Source of the DNA: Candidatus Gallimonas faecavium
GTDB lineage: Bacteria; Bacillota; Clostridia; Christensenellales; Borkfalkiaceae
Assembly: GCA_904391375.1 (NCBI GenBank)
Contig: CAJFMF010000005.1
Location: forward strand, 1-35,116
Direction: 5' to 3'
Length of the DNA: 35,116 nucleotides
The notes under the pieces are model-generated. The model did no database searches. It was not told the origin of the DNA and saw nothing but the letters and a program-made list of their open reading frames with translations. The position numbers and the translations under genes are program-made. This document shows, piece after piece, positions 1 to 8,910 of this stretch; within the stretch, counting starts at the first letter, position 1, and every line of letters starts with the position of its first letter.

Positions 1-291
1 CGAGACCACCCTCTTGGCGCCGCAGTCCTTCAGATTGGACGTGATCTCCAGCGATGCCTGGAAGTCCTCGCCGATGGCAACGATGCACGCATCGAAGGAG
101 GGAATGTCCATCGTCTCCAGATTGTCCATGCTCATGCAGTTGGCGATGAGCGCGTTGGTGTAGCGGGGCGCGAGCGAATTGATGACGTCCTCGCTCTTGT
201 CGACGATCATCACCTCGTCCCCGAGCTCAAGCAGTTTTTCGCCCAGTGTCCTGCCGAATTTTCCCATGCCGATCAGTAATATGGAAATCAT
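1..291 (-). CDS. ktrA: Potassium uptake regulatory subunit KtrA/TrkA (NAD-binding N-terminal domain), truncated by window start
   Basis: Minus-strand translation MISILLIGMGKFGRTLGEKLLELGDEVMIVDKSEDVINSLAPRYTNALIAN... with Rossmann GxGxxG-like motif; SD GGAGAAGAG just upstream; adjacent to ktrB. Confidence 0.85.
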   Translation of the reverse strand, partial: MISILLIGMGKFGRTLGEKLLELGDEVMIVDKSEDVINSLAPRYTNALIANCMSMDNLETMDIPSFDACIVAIGEDFQASLEITSNLKDCGAKRVVS

Positions 292-360
292 ACTCTTCTC
301 CTGTCTGATTTTGCGCCGCAGGCGCGGTTATTTGCCGACGGAAAGCGCGCCGCGCGCAGC

Positions 361-1716
361 TTATCCGATGAACACCGTATCCACGGGGCGGCGCACCGCC
401 GCCTCGCTCTTCTTTCTGCGTTTGAGCGCAAAGGCGAACGTCAGAATGCCCACCCGCCCCAGGTACATGAGCACGATAAGGATAAATTCGGATACGATCG
501 AGACCTTCGCTGTGAGCGCCTGCGTCAGCCCCACCGTGCCGATCGCAGAGACCGTTTCAAACATGACCGCGGCAAAGGAGGCGACGGCGTCCGGTTCAAT
601 GGCGTTGATGAGCAGCGTCGCCGTGATGGTGAGCACGAGATAGGCGACAAAGACGGCGAGCGCCTGTGAGAGCACGCTCTGATCGATGCGGCGTTTGCCG
701 ATGGTGATGTCCCGCTTGCCGCGCATGACGCTGATCATGCCCATCATGATGACGGTGAAGGTGCTCACCTTGACGCCGCCGCCCGTGGAGCCCGAGCACG
801 CGCCGATGAACATTAAAATGATCATCAGAAGGGTACCGCTGTTGGAGAGCGACTCGGGCGGGGTGGTAAAATATCCCGCCGTGCGCGCCGTGGTCGCGTT
901 GAAAAAGGAGCACAGCAGCTTATCCCCGAAGGTGAATCCCGCATAATTGGGATTATTCCACTCAAACACCATGAAGAGCACTGTGCCGACAAAGAGCAGC
1001 ACCGCCGTTCCCGTCAGCGCCAGCCGCGTATAGAAGGAAAATTTGCGGGGATTGCCCCTGCTGTCCGCAATGTTGCCCCAGACGCAGAAGCCCAGTCCCC
1101 CGATGATAATGAGAAAACAGATGACGAGGGAGACGAGCGGGTCGCGCGCATAGTCGACGAGGGAGACGGGGCCGATGATGTCAAAGCCCGCATTGCAGAA
1201 CGCCGAGATGGAATGAAACACGCCGTACCAGATGCCGATCGGGCCGTGATCCGGGATAAAGCGGATCATCAGCAGCAGCGCCCCCGCCGCCTCAAAGATG
1301 AACGTTCCCAGAAGGATGCGCTTGACGAGTGTCTTGACGCCGGTGAGTTTGCTCTCCCCCACCGACTGAACCATCGCTGTGCGCTCATACAGCCCGAAGC
1401 TCTTCCCGCCGATCGCCATAAAGAGAATGGAGACGAGTGTGGTAAAACCGAGACCGCCGATCTGGATGAGACAGAGGATGACGACATGCCCGAAGGTCGT
1501 CCAGTGGTCGGCTGTGACGACGGGCGTCAGCCCCGTGACGCAGGTGGCGGAGGTCGCCGTAAACAGGCCGTCGACGTAGTCCGCAAACGTCCCCCACTCT
1601 CCGCTCTGCTTGGCAAAGGGCAGCATCAGCAAAAAACTGCCAAAGAGAATGAGCAGCAGATACCCCAATGCGAGATACCGCCAGACGCTCATCCTTGGTT
1701 TGACTTTGAATTTCAT
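361..1716 (-). CDS. ktrB: Potassium transporter membrane subunit KtrB/TrkH family
   Basis: 451-aa polytopic ORF with TSATCVTGLTPV, NAGFDIIG, TARTAGY and GSTGGGVK filter-like motifs; start placed at MKFKVKPRMSVWRY with SD GAGAGGAG. Confidence 0.92.
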   Translation of the reverse strand: MKFKVKPRMSVWRYLALGYLLLILFGSFLLMLPFAKQSGEWGTFADYVDGLFTATSATCVTGLTPVVTADHWTTFGHVVILCLIQIGGLGFTTLVSILFMAIGGKSFGLYERTAMVQSVGESKLTGVKTLVKRILLGTFIFEAAGALLLMIRFIPDHGPIGIWYGVFHSISAFCNAGFDIIGPVSLVDYARDPLVSLVICFLIIIGGLGFCVWGNIADSRGNPRKFSFYTRLALTGTAVLLFVGTVLFMVFEWNNPNYAGFTFGDKLLCSFFNATTARTAGYFTTPPESLSNSGTLLMIILMFIGACSGSTGGGVKVSTFTVIMMGMISVMRGKRDITIGKRRIDQSVLSQALAVFVAYLVLTITATLLINAIEPDAVASFAAVMFETVSAIGTVGLTQALTAKVSIVSEFILIVLMYLGRVGILTFAFALKRRKKSEAAVRRPVDTVFIG

Positions 1717-1764
1717 GTACTCCTCTCGCGCGGGGTTTGCCGCTCCCGGCACCCCGACCGCTCC

Positions 1765-1793
1765 ATGGTAGCATACTCCGTGTATAATGTCAA
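1765..1793 (-). promoter_or_regulatory. Predicted sigma-A promoter of ktrBA (TTGACA-N17-TACCAT)
   Basis: Minus-strand TTGACA, 17-nt spacer, TACCAT, ~50 nt upstream of ktrB. Confidence 0.55.
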
Positions 1794-1812
1794 TCGTTTC
1801 ACGCCGGTTGCT

Positions 1813-4800
1813 TCACGCCAGCGAGATGCGGTCGGAGACGGAACGCACGAACAGCCCCTTTTCCTCGCCGTAGGAGATGCAGTCGCGGAGGAAGCTCTGG
1901 AAGCGCTCTCCCTGTTTGACTGCGGGGAAGACGCCCGCGAGCAGCGCGCACAGTTCGTCCATGTAGAGGGCGACGCGTTCGCCGAGTGCCGCCTTGACGA
2001 CGGAGACGACTTCATAGACGGAGAGGTCGTCCCCGTTTCTGCGGACGGCGTTCTCGCCCTCCGTGCGGAATTTTCCGATCTCGATCGCGCGCGCGTTCTT
2101 GTAGAAGTAATCGACGTTCATCACGCGGTCGCGCTGGAAGGCGCACCCGTCGATGAGCGCATCGAGACGTGCCTCCACCTTAGCGCCGCTCTTCTGGATG
2201 CCGAAGGTCGCCAGACAGCGCTTTTTGAGGAAGGTGCGGGAGATGGGTTCCTCCGTCGCGACGATCTCTTTGAGGCGCGCCATGATCGCGGCGTCGTTTT
2301 CGCCGCTCGTGACGAATGCCGCCACTTCGGAGCCCGTCGTCCTGACCGCCTTATAGGGTTTCGACCACTTGCCGATCCAGCTTCCCGAGCGGGTATCGGC
2401 GCCCGTGAGGCGGTCGAGCACGTCCTTGATGCGCTTGACCTCGCGCTTGGGGTTGTTGTAATAGTTGACGCTGTTGACGCGGACGACGTTCCAGTTCCCG
2501 CGCTTCAAGGTCTGTACCTGAAGGATATTGCGGTCCTTGACGGAGAACTGATCGGCGCCGTCGCACAGCACGGCCAGGATGAAGCGATGTTTGTTCTTGG
2601 GATCGACGACGGCGACGTCCACCTTGAAATCGGACGCGCCCACGTCATAGCGGCACTCGTAGCCGTATGTGGAGAGCTCCTCGGCGATATACTTGCCGAT
2701 TCCCGCCCCCGCGCGCACGGAGGCCGAGGGCGCGGCGAGCGTCGTTCTGCCCTTTTCGGCGAATTCGAGGAAGGCCTTGAGCCCCGCGACGCCCTTGGAG
2801 GACGTCTTGGCGAGGTCGATCATGGGCGAGGTCATCGTGGAAAAGACGAGCATCTCCTCGCGCGCACGGGAGACGGCGACGTTGAGCCGCCGCCAGCCGC
2901 CCGCCTGGTTGAGGGGGCCGAAATTGAGGGAGACCCTGCCCGTGCTGTCGGGGCCGTAGCAGACGGAGAAGAGAATGACGTCGCGCTCATCGCCCTGTAC
3001 GTTCTCGAGATTTTTGACAAAGAGCGGCTCTTCGCAGTCGAACGCCGCGGCGTCGAGATGGCGGGCGACGATCTCCTTGGTGAGCAGACGTTCGATGTCG
3101 TCGCGCTGGGCGCTCGAGAAGGTCACGATGCCCATGCTCGACTTGGAGAGCACGGGATCGGACAGCCGCCGCACGACTTCTTTGACGAGCGCTTCCGCCT
3201 CCTTGCGGTTGCGCTTGGTGAAGCCGCGGTCGTAGGTGCCGTCCACGAGGACGAGCCGCACGCGGCTGTCCATCGCGTCGGGCGACGGGAAGGTGCAGAG
3301 GCGGTTGTCGTAGTACATGCTGTTCGAGAACGCGATGAGGCTCTCGTGCTTGCTGCGGTAGTGCCAGATGAGGTGCCGTTCGGGCATTCCGAGGGCGAGG
3401 CAGTCGTCGAGCACGCTCTCCAGATCCTCGTTTTCGAGGTTTTCCTCGTCCACATAGGCGGTGTGGAAGAAGGCCGTGGGCGGAAGCTGTTTGGGGTCGC
3501 CGACGACGATCGCCGCCTTGGCGCGCGCGATGGAGCCGACCGCCTCCGCCGTAGACATCTGGGACGCCTCGTCGAAGATGACGAGGTCGAACTGATCGGC
3601 AACGGGTTGGAGATATTGCGCCACCGTGATGGGGCTCATGAGCATACAGGGTGCCATCACTCCCATGAGCGTGGGGATCTCGGCAAACATTCCGCGCAGA
3701 CCCGCGCCGCGCAGGTTGCTCTTGGAGAGGCGCGTGAAGGTGCTCAGTTCCACCGAAAGGCTCCCTTCGCCGTCGGGCGCGGGCAGGCGGGAGATGAGCC
3801 GTGCGCGGATGTGCTCGCGCGTCAGTTTTGCAAACTCGTCCCAGAGCAGGCGGAACTTCTCCACCGTCTCTTCCAGCGTCCCGACCGTCATGCGCGAGAG
3901 CGCCGGATCGGCGGGAATGTTGATCTCGAGGAAGTTGCGGTAGACGTTCTTTTCAAAGCCCGCGAGCACGTTGTCCGTGCGGAAGCGTCCGCTTTCGAGG
4001 GCGTCCGTGATGAAGTTGAGCCCCAGCTCGGAGAGCCGCACCGCCGTCGCGCGGTACATGCACCAGTTGGGGAGCATGTCGATGTTGTCGATGAGTGCGC
4101 TCGCCTTGGAGGAGAAGTAGTCGAGGACGTCCTCCTCTTTGAGCTTGTCGCGGTCGGCATTGGTGATCGTGAGGAAGGAATCCTGCGCCAGGAACCAGCT
4201 CTCCGTCGCCTTGAGATACCCCTCGAGCACGGGGCGCGTGTATCCGCTCGTCGCGCGGATGCACATGCCGTTGAAGGCGTCGGGGTTGTAGTCCATGAAG
4301 ACGGCGGCGGCACGCGCGTGCAGGTCGGTAAGGTCGGCGAGGAAGTCGGCGCGCTTCTTGAAATTGATGCGTCCGGCGCGGTCGACAAAGGCGCGGGAGA
4401 GCTGCGTATTTCCCGTCACGCGCCCCATCGCGGCATAGATCTCCACGAGCGTCTCGAGGAATTTGGGGACATCCTTCTCGTCCAGCGCGCGCAGCGACGC
4501 CTTGTCGAGCTTCTTGACGACCCCCTTTGCCGTGCGGTTGAGCCGCCAGTCGCCCCCCTCTTCGCAGATCTTTTTGAGCTCGGGAAGCTCCTTGTCCAGA
4601 TCGACGAGCGTCTTGAACTGTCTGTAATAGTATTCGAGGCAGGTATCCAGCCGCTTGTTGGCGTTGAAGAAGATGTAGAACTCCGCCTCGTCCACGTTCA
4701 TGAAGTACTTGTCGTAGGTGCCAGCGGCGAGCCGTCCCGCAAGCTCGGAGAGCGCGCGGATCTTGCGAAGCGTGAGCGTGGAGATCTTCTGGCGGTAAAA

Positions 4801-7428
4801 TTCGAGGAAGAGCGCGAGAAAGGCCTTCAGGTGTTTGATCTCGGCGAGCATGACCTCGCAGCTGCAGAACAGCTTGTCGCGCAGCGTCTGCGAGTACTCG
4901 GTGAGATTGACGTTCTCGAAGGGGGAATTTTTCACGCCGCCGCATTCCTTGGCGGCAGCCGCGGCCGAGAGGATCATGCGGCGGCATTCCGAGAGCTTTT
5001 CCTCGGTGAGCGAATCGTAGAAGGAGCTCTCGATGTCGAGGATGTCGGGCGCGCTCTTGTTTTTGAGGTACAGGAGAATGGCCTGATAGACGGAGATCCC
5101 CAGGCGGCGCTTGAGGTGCAGGGCGCGCATGGGCGCTTTGAGCTCCTCGCGCAGGGCGACGAGCTCGGCGGCGCGTTCTGAAAACCCGGAGACGTCCTCG
5201 GTTTTTACGAGCGCGAGCGTCTGTTCGAGCCGCCGCAGGACGTCCGTCTTGTCCGTCTTGTTGGAGTGCAGTTCCAGGCAGAATTCGCCGATGCCGATGC
5301 TGTCGAGACGCTTTTTGACGACGTCGAGCGCCGCCTTCTTTTCGGCGACGAACAGGACGCGCTTGCCGTCCGAGAGCGCATTGGCGACGATGTTGGTGAT
5401 GGTCTGGCTCTTGCCCGTTCCGGGCGGGCCGTGCAGCACGAAGCTCGCGCCTGCGCCCGAGAGCGCCACGGCGGAATACTGCGAGCTGTCCGAAGGCAGG
5501 GGCAGGAGCACCTTGGCGGGATCGCCCTCGTCCTCGTCGGGCGGCGCGGCGACTTCCAGCCGCTCCATGCGGTTGTTCATGAGCGCCGAGACGATGGCGT
5601 TCTTGGAGAACTCCCCGATGTGCGAACGGATGTCGTTCCACATGAGATAGCTCTGGAAGGAGAAGGCGGCGAGATAGACGTCGGAGACGACGTCCCAGCC
5701 CTTCATGTTTGCCGTCTCCGCGCGCACCATGGCGAGGATCTCGGCGATCTTGAGGGCGCCTACGTCGCCGCCCAGGCCGCGCACGTCGATGTTGTATTCC
5801 TGTTTGAGAAATTCCAGCAACGTCGAGTTGACCGAATAGCCCTCGTCGGGCGCAAGGCTGACGGAGAAGTCCTCGTTCCCCTTGGCGCGCCCGATGCGCG
5901 CGGGTGCCAGCACAAGCGGCGCATACCGCACCGCGCCGTCCTCGCCCGTATAGCGCAGAAATCCGAAGGCGAGATAGAGGATCTTCGCGCCCGTCTCCTC
6001 CTCCGCCTCGCGGTTGCGGCGCATGAGGCGGTTTGCCGCCTCCGCCGTCGTCTTGCTGTCGTCATAGGCGCGCAGAATGCCCTTGTTCTGTTCGAGCAGG
6101 ATGAGCTCCTTGCGCTGGCGGGCAAGCTCTCCGCCGAAGGGCGGCGCGTTTTCGGGCGTGCTCTCCCCCTTCAGGCGCATTCCGCCGCGGTCGAGAAGAA
6201 GCGCATACAGCTCGTCCGCACCCGCCTCATAGAGGTGCACGGCATTCCTGCCCGTAAAATTGAGCAGCGTGTTCTTGGTCGTCAGATCGAGCAGACGCCG
6301 CTCCCATTGTTTGTTCTTGGGCTGTTTGCCGTCCAGCTTGAGCTTGCGGAAGGCGGGAATGGGCGCGGGCGCCGCATCGTCGGACATCTCCTCCTCTTTG
6401 AGAAGCTCATAGCCCTTGATGCCCTTCCCGCGGGCGGGACAGGAACGCAGTCCCCCCATGCGGCAGCGGCGGATATCCACGAAACACTCGTAAAATCCGT
6501 TCTTCAGCTTCTGGCGGAAATGCCCCTCCGAGGGCGTGAACGCCGCATTGGAGGAGGGATAGATGTCCTCCACGTCGAAAAATCCGAGGTTGTTGATGCC
6601 CTCGGAGACATATTTCCCGACGATCTCCGCATCGTCCGTGACGGTGTCGAGGAAACAGCTCTCGTACAGCCAGACACCCACCGCGACGTCGTTCTTTCCG
6701 ACGGCGATGACGGGGTTGAGCCGCGCCGCCTCAAAGCACGCCGCGAGGAAGACGGCGAGCTCGGCGGGCGAAGCCGCCCGATCTTTCAGGACAGACCCAG
6801 GCCGCGCCGCGCGCAAGGGCGCGGAGAAATCGCTCTCCTGATCCTTTTCGATGCCCATTGCCTTCACCGAGGCATAGATGGCCGCCGCGATCTGGCGCAC
6901 GGTGTTCTTGTCCGTCCCCGTGTATCCGTAAAAATCGGCGCTCTTGTTCCACTTCTTGAGGCGCTTGCCCGCATCGGCAAGCACGGCGGAACAGTCGGCA
7001 ATGCGCGGGCGCACGAACACCGAAAGGCGCTCGGCATTTCCCTCGAGCCCCTCCCACCAGTCAAAGGGCAGCGCTACGATCTCCGCACTCGCCGTCGCCA
7101 CGCTCTTGCCGTCAAGCCGCGCCGTCACCGTGACCGGACAGGTGCGCAGCTCGTCGTTCTCGGCAAGGATCAACGGCGAAAAAATCCCCTCCGCCGTCAG
7201 CTCCACCGCACTCTCGAAGGGAACTTCCGCCTGCGTCTCATAGGGAATGAGCAGGCCGGATTCGCTCTCGATGGAAACCTGCAGCGTCACCGTCTCCGAA
7301 TAATCGTTGCGCACCTGCACCGAGACCGGCGTGGAAAGAAAATAGTCCGCATACCCCACATACTTCGGAAAACGCGGCTCCAGCGAGAAGTTGTTCTTGT
7401 CTGTCACTTTTGTCTTTTTCGTTGCCAT
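1813..7428 (-). CDS. Large DUF4011-type superfamily 1 (DNA2/NAM7-like) helicase with C-terminal MTES_1575-like nuclease fold and DUF3320-like domain
   Basis: ~1,872 aa; Walker A GPPGTGKSQTITNIVANAL, Walker B-like VIFDEASQMSTAEAVGSI, GDPKQLPPT, LENVQGDERDVILFSVCYG, LNVAVSRAREEMLVF; DUF4011-like RRLLDLTTKNTLLNFTGRN and LYLAFGFLRYTGEDGAVRYAPLVLAPARI; N-terminal Ig-like/transglutaminase-like segment; start at MATKKTKV. Confidence 0.88.
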   Translation of the reverse strand: MATKKTKVTDKNNFSLEPRFPKYVGYADYFLSTPVSVQVRNDYSETVTLQVSIESESGLLIPYETQAEVPFESAVELTAEGIFSPLILAENDELRTCPVTVTARLDGKSVATASAEIVALPFDWWEGLEGNAERLSVFVRPRIADCSAVLADAGKRLKKWNKSADFYGYTGTDKNTVRQIAAAIYASVKAMGIEKDQESDFSAPLRAARPGSVLKDRAASPAELAVFLAACFEAARLNPVIAVGKNDVAVGVWLYESCFLDTVTDDAEIVGKYVSEGINNLGFFDVEDIYPSSNAAFTPSEGHFRQKLKNGFYECFVDIRRCRMGGLRSCPARGKGIKGYELLKEEEMSDDAAPAPIPAFRKLKLDGKQPKNKQWERRLLDLTTKNTLLNFTGRNAVHLYEAGADELYALLLDRGGMRLKGESTPENAPPFGGELARQRKELILLEQNKGILRAYDDSKTTAEAANRLMRRNREAEEETGAKILYLAFGFLRYTGEDGAVRYAPLVLAPARIGRAKGNEDFSVSLAPDEGYSVNSTLLEFLKQEYNIDVRGLGGDVGALKIAEILAMVRAETANMKGWDVVSDVYLAAFSFQSYLMWNDIRSHIGEFSKNAIVSALMNNRMERLEVAAPPDEDEGDPAKVLLPLPSDSSQYSAVALSGAGASFVLHGPPGTGKSQTITNIVANALSDGKRVLFVAEKKAALDVVKKRLDSIGIGEFCLELHSNKTDKTDVLRRLEQTLALVKTEDVSGFSERAAELVALREELKAPMRALHLKRRLGISVYQAILLYLKNKSAPDILDIESSFYDSLTEEKLSECRRMILSAAAAAKECGGVKNSPFENVNLTEYSQTLRDKLFCSCEVMLAEIKHLKAFLALFLEFYRQKISTLTLRKIRALSELAGRLAAGTYDKYFMNVDEAEFYIFFNANKRLDTCLEYYYRQFKTLVDLDKELPELKKICEEGGDWRLNRTAKGVVKKLDKASLRALDEKDVPKFLETLVEIYAAMGRVTGNTQLSRAFVDRAGRINFKKRADFLADLTDLHARAAAVFMDYNPDAFNGMCIRATSGYTRPVLEGYLKATESWFLAQDSFLTITNADRDKLKEEDVLDYFSSKASALIDNIDMLPNWCMYRATAVRLSELGLNFITDALESGRFRTDNVLAGFEKNVYRNFLEINIPADPALSRMTVGTLEETVEKFRLLWDEFAKLTREHIRARLISRLPAPDGEGSLSVELSTFTRLSKSNLRGAGLRGMFAEIPTLMGVMAPCMLMSPITVAQYLQPVADQFDLVIFDEASQMSTAEAVGSIARAKAAIVVGDPKQLPPTAFFHTAYVDEENLENEDLESVLDDCLALGMPERHLIWHYRSKHESLIAFSNSMYYDNRLCTFPSPDAMDSRVRLVLVDGTYDRGFTKRNRKEAEALVKEVVRRLSDPVLSKSSMGIVTFSSAQRDDIERLLTKEIVARHLDAAAFDCEEPLFVKNLENVQGDERDVILFSVCYGPDSTGRVSLNFGPLNQAGGWRRLNVAVSRAREEMLVFSTMTSPMIDLAKTSSKGVAGLKAFLEFAEKGRTTLAAPSASVRAGAGIGKYIAEELSTYGYECRYDVGASDFKVDVAVVDPKNKHRFILAVLCDGADQFSVKDRNILQVQTLKRGNWNVVRVNSVNYYNNPKREVKRIKDVLDRLTGADTRSGSWIGKWSKPYKAVRTTGSEVAAFVTSGENDAAIMARLKEIVATEEPISRTFLKKRCLATFGIQKSGAKVEARLDALIDGCAFQRDRVMNVDYFYKNARAIEIGKFRTEGENAVRRNGDDLSVYEVVSVVKAALGERVALYMDELCALLAGVFPAVKQGERFQSFLRDCISYGEEKGLFVRSVSDRISLA

Positions 7429-7501
7429 ATCACTCCCCTCCCCCGACCGCCGCCAAATCGCGCCGCGCCCGCCCGGAGGAGTATTGTTGTTTCTCCCGTC
7501 C

Positions 7502-7530
7502 ATTATACCATTTTATGCGCAAATTGGCAA
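7502..7530 (-). promoter_or_regulatory. Predicted sigma-A promoter of the helicase gene (TTGCCA-N17-TATAAT)
   Basis: Minus-strand TTGCCA, 17-nt spacer, TATAAT, ~75 nt upstream of the helicase start. Confidence 0.65.
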
Positions 7531-7801
7531 CCCCTGCCGCGCGTCATTTTTCCCTTTGCCGCATTTTCCCCCGCACCCCCCGTTTCGTCCCCTTTTTGCC
7601 CCCTTCCCTCGTCCGCCGCGTCCCTTTTTCGTCCCATTTTGCGCTTGCCGTGCTCCGTTCGCCTCCCCCGCCTTGCCGTCTTGCCCGTTCTTTGCGGCGC
7701 GTCCCCATCGCCCGATGACTTCTCATCCCGTCCGCCTGTCGTTGGCGCGAATTTTACGGCGCCTGCCGTTCCTGGCACTCCCTTACCAAGCGCCCCCGTG
7801 C

Positions 7802-7845
7802 AAAAAAAAAGCGCGTCGGCGCGGGAGACTCCCGCGCCGACGCGC
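7802..7845 (-). terminator. Rho-independent terminator at the end of the tmk...yraN gene string
   Basis: Perfect 16-bp stem GCGCGTCGGCGCGGGA/TCCCGCGCCGACGCGC with 3-nt loop, followed on the minus strand by nine T. Confidence 0.9.
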
Positions 7846-7971
7846 GTTCCGAAACAAGTTTGCCATTTTCCGCCCGTCTTTTCCGCAGACGGCAGCGGCG
7901 TGCGTGCCGAGGAACGGCACACCCTTTTCTGAAAGAACACCCCTTTCTGAAAGGCCGCCCAAAGCAAAGGC

Positions 7972-8349
7972 TCAGTTCGGGCCTTCCCCGAGGAAGGCGT
8001 TTTCAAAGTAGTCGAGTTTGCCGTTCAAGACGGCGGCGATGTCGAAGCGGACGGGGACTTCACGGCCGAGTTTTGCGCAGAACGTCAGCGCGATTTTGCG
8101 ATAGCGCGCCTGTTTTTTGGGAGTCACGGCCTCCACGGGCGAGACCATGGGATCCCCCGTGCGCGCCTTGACTTCCACAAAACAATAGGTCCCGTCCTTT
8201 GCGCGGGCGATGATGTCCGCCTCGCCGAAGGGCGTGACGAAGTTGGTCTCGACGATCTTGTAGCCGTGCCGCCGCAGGAATGCCGCGGTCAGCGCTTCCG
8301 CTCTTCGCCCAAGAGCTTTGTTAAGAACGTCCTGCGATGAATCGGGCAT
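7972..8349 (-). CDS. yraN: YraN/UPF0102 family endonuclease-like protein
   Basis: 125 aa; LGRRAEALTAAFLRRHGYKIVETNFVTPFGEADIIARAKDGTYCFVEVKAR matches the UPF0102 E-D-EVK pattern; next to rnhB. Confidence 0.9.
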   Translation of the reverse strand: MPDSSQDVLNKALGRRAEALTAAFLRRHGYKIVETNFVTPFGEADIIARAKDGTYCFVEVKARTGDPMVSPVEAVTPKKQARYRKIALTFCAKLGREVPVRFDIAAVLNGKLDYFENAFLGEGPN

Positions 8350-8909
8350 GGCCCCACCTCCCGAAGGGCGGCGATATGGGCCGCCGTTCCGTATCCCGCA
8401 TTGCGCTCGAAGGCGTACGCGGGATAAATCTGCGCATAGCGGCACATGAGCGCATCCCGATACACCTTTGCGAGAATGCTCGCCGCGCCGATGCTGGCGA
8501 CAAGGGCATCCCCTTTGACGATACTGCGCTGCGGAAGCGCAATGTCCAGCGTCATATTGCCGTCCGTAAGCACCATGTCCGCGGGCGGATCGAGCTGTTC
8601 GACGGCGCGCTTCATGCACAGTCTGGTCGCCTGCAAAATGTTGATCGCGTCGATGACGTCGTTGGAGACCTCCGCGATCGCATAGGCCCGCGCCCGTTCG
8701 CGGATGAGCGCAGCAAGCGCCTCGCGCTTTTTGGCTGAAAGCTTTTTGCTGTCGTTGATCCCGACGATGCGGCGTTCCTCTTCCAGCGGAAGAATGACCG
8801 CCGCGCACACGACCGGCCCCGCGAGCGGGCCGCGTCCCACCTCGTCCACGCCCGCCACCGCAAGATAGCCGCGCGCCGCATATTCCCTTTCGTAGGTCAG
8901 TTCGTCCAT
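8289..8909 (-). CDS. rnhB: Ribonuclease HII
   Basis: VAGVDEVGRGPLAGPVVCAAVIL, INDSKKLSAKKRE, GDALVASIGAASILAKVYRD, NAGYGTAAH motifs. Confidence 0.95.
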   Translation of the reverse strand: MDELTYEREYAARGYLAVAGVDEVGRGPLAGPVVCAAVILPLEEERRIVGINDSKKLSAKKREALAALIRERARAYAIAEVSNDVIDAINILQATRLCMKRAVEQLDPPADMVLTDGNMTLDIALPQRSIVKGDALVASIGAASILAKVYRDALMCRYAQIYPAYAFERNAGYGTAAHIAALREVGPCPIHRRTFLTKLLGEERKR

Positions 8910-8910
8910 G

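Noticed and set aside
1717-1790. Possible c-di-AMP riboswitch upstream of ktrB
   Set aside because: Predicted leader is only ~45 nt, too short for a ydaO-type aptamer, and no matching motif is seen.
1213-5181. 1,322-aa + strand ORF
   Set aside because: Codon-aligned antisense of the helicase gene with low-complexity Arg/Glu/Asp/Val-rich product and no domain; explained by avoidance of TTA/CTA/TCA codons.
3953-5641. 562-aa minus-strand ORF overlapping the helicase in another frame
   Set aside because: Arg/His/Ala-rich out-of-frame translation of a gene with strong helicase motifs.
5266-7932. 888-aa + strand ORF
   Set aside because: Antisense of the helicase in the same register; runs across the helicase promoter and a terminator; no recognisable protein.
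7922-7955. Two near-repeats CCCTTTTCTGAAAG / CCCCTTTCTGAAAGG after yraN
   Set aside because: Only two imperfect short copies; not enough to call a repeat family or CRISPR.
7503-8006. 167-aa minus ORF between helicase and yraN
   Set aside because: Contains a perfect Rho-independent terminator and the helicase promoter, and has low-complexity composition.
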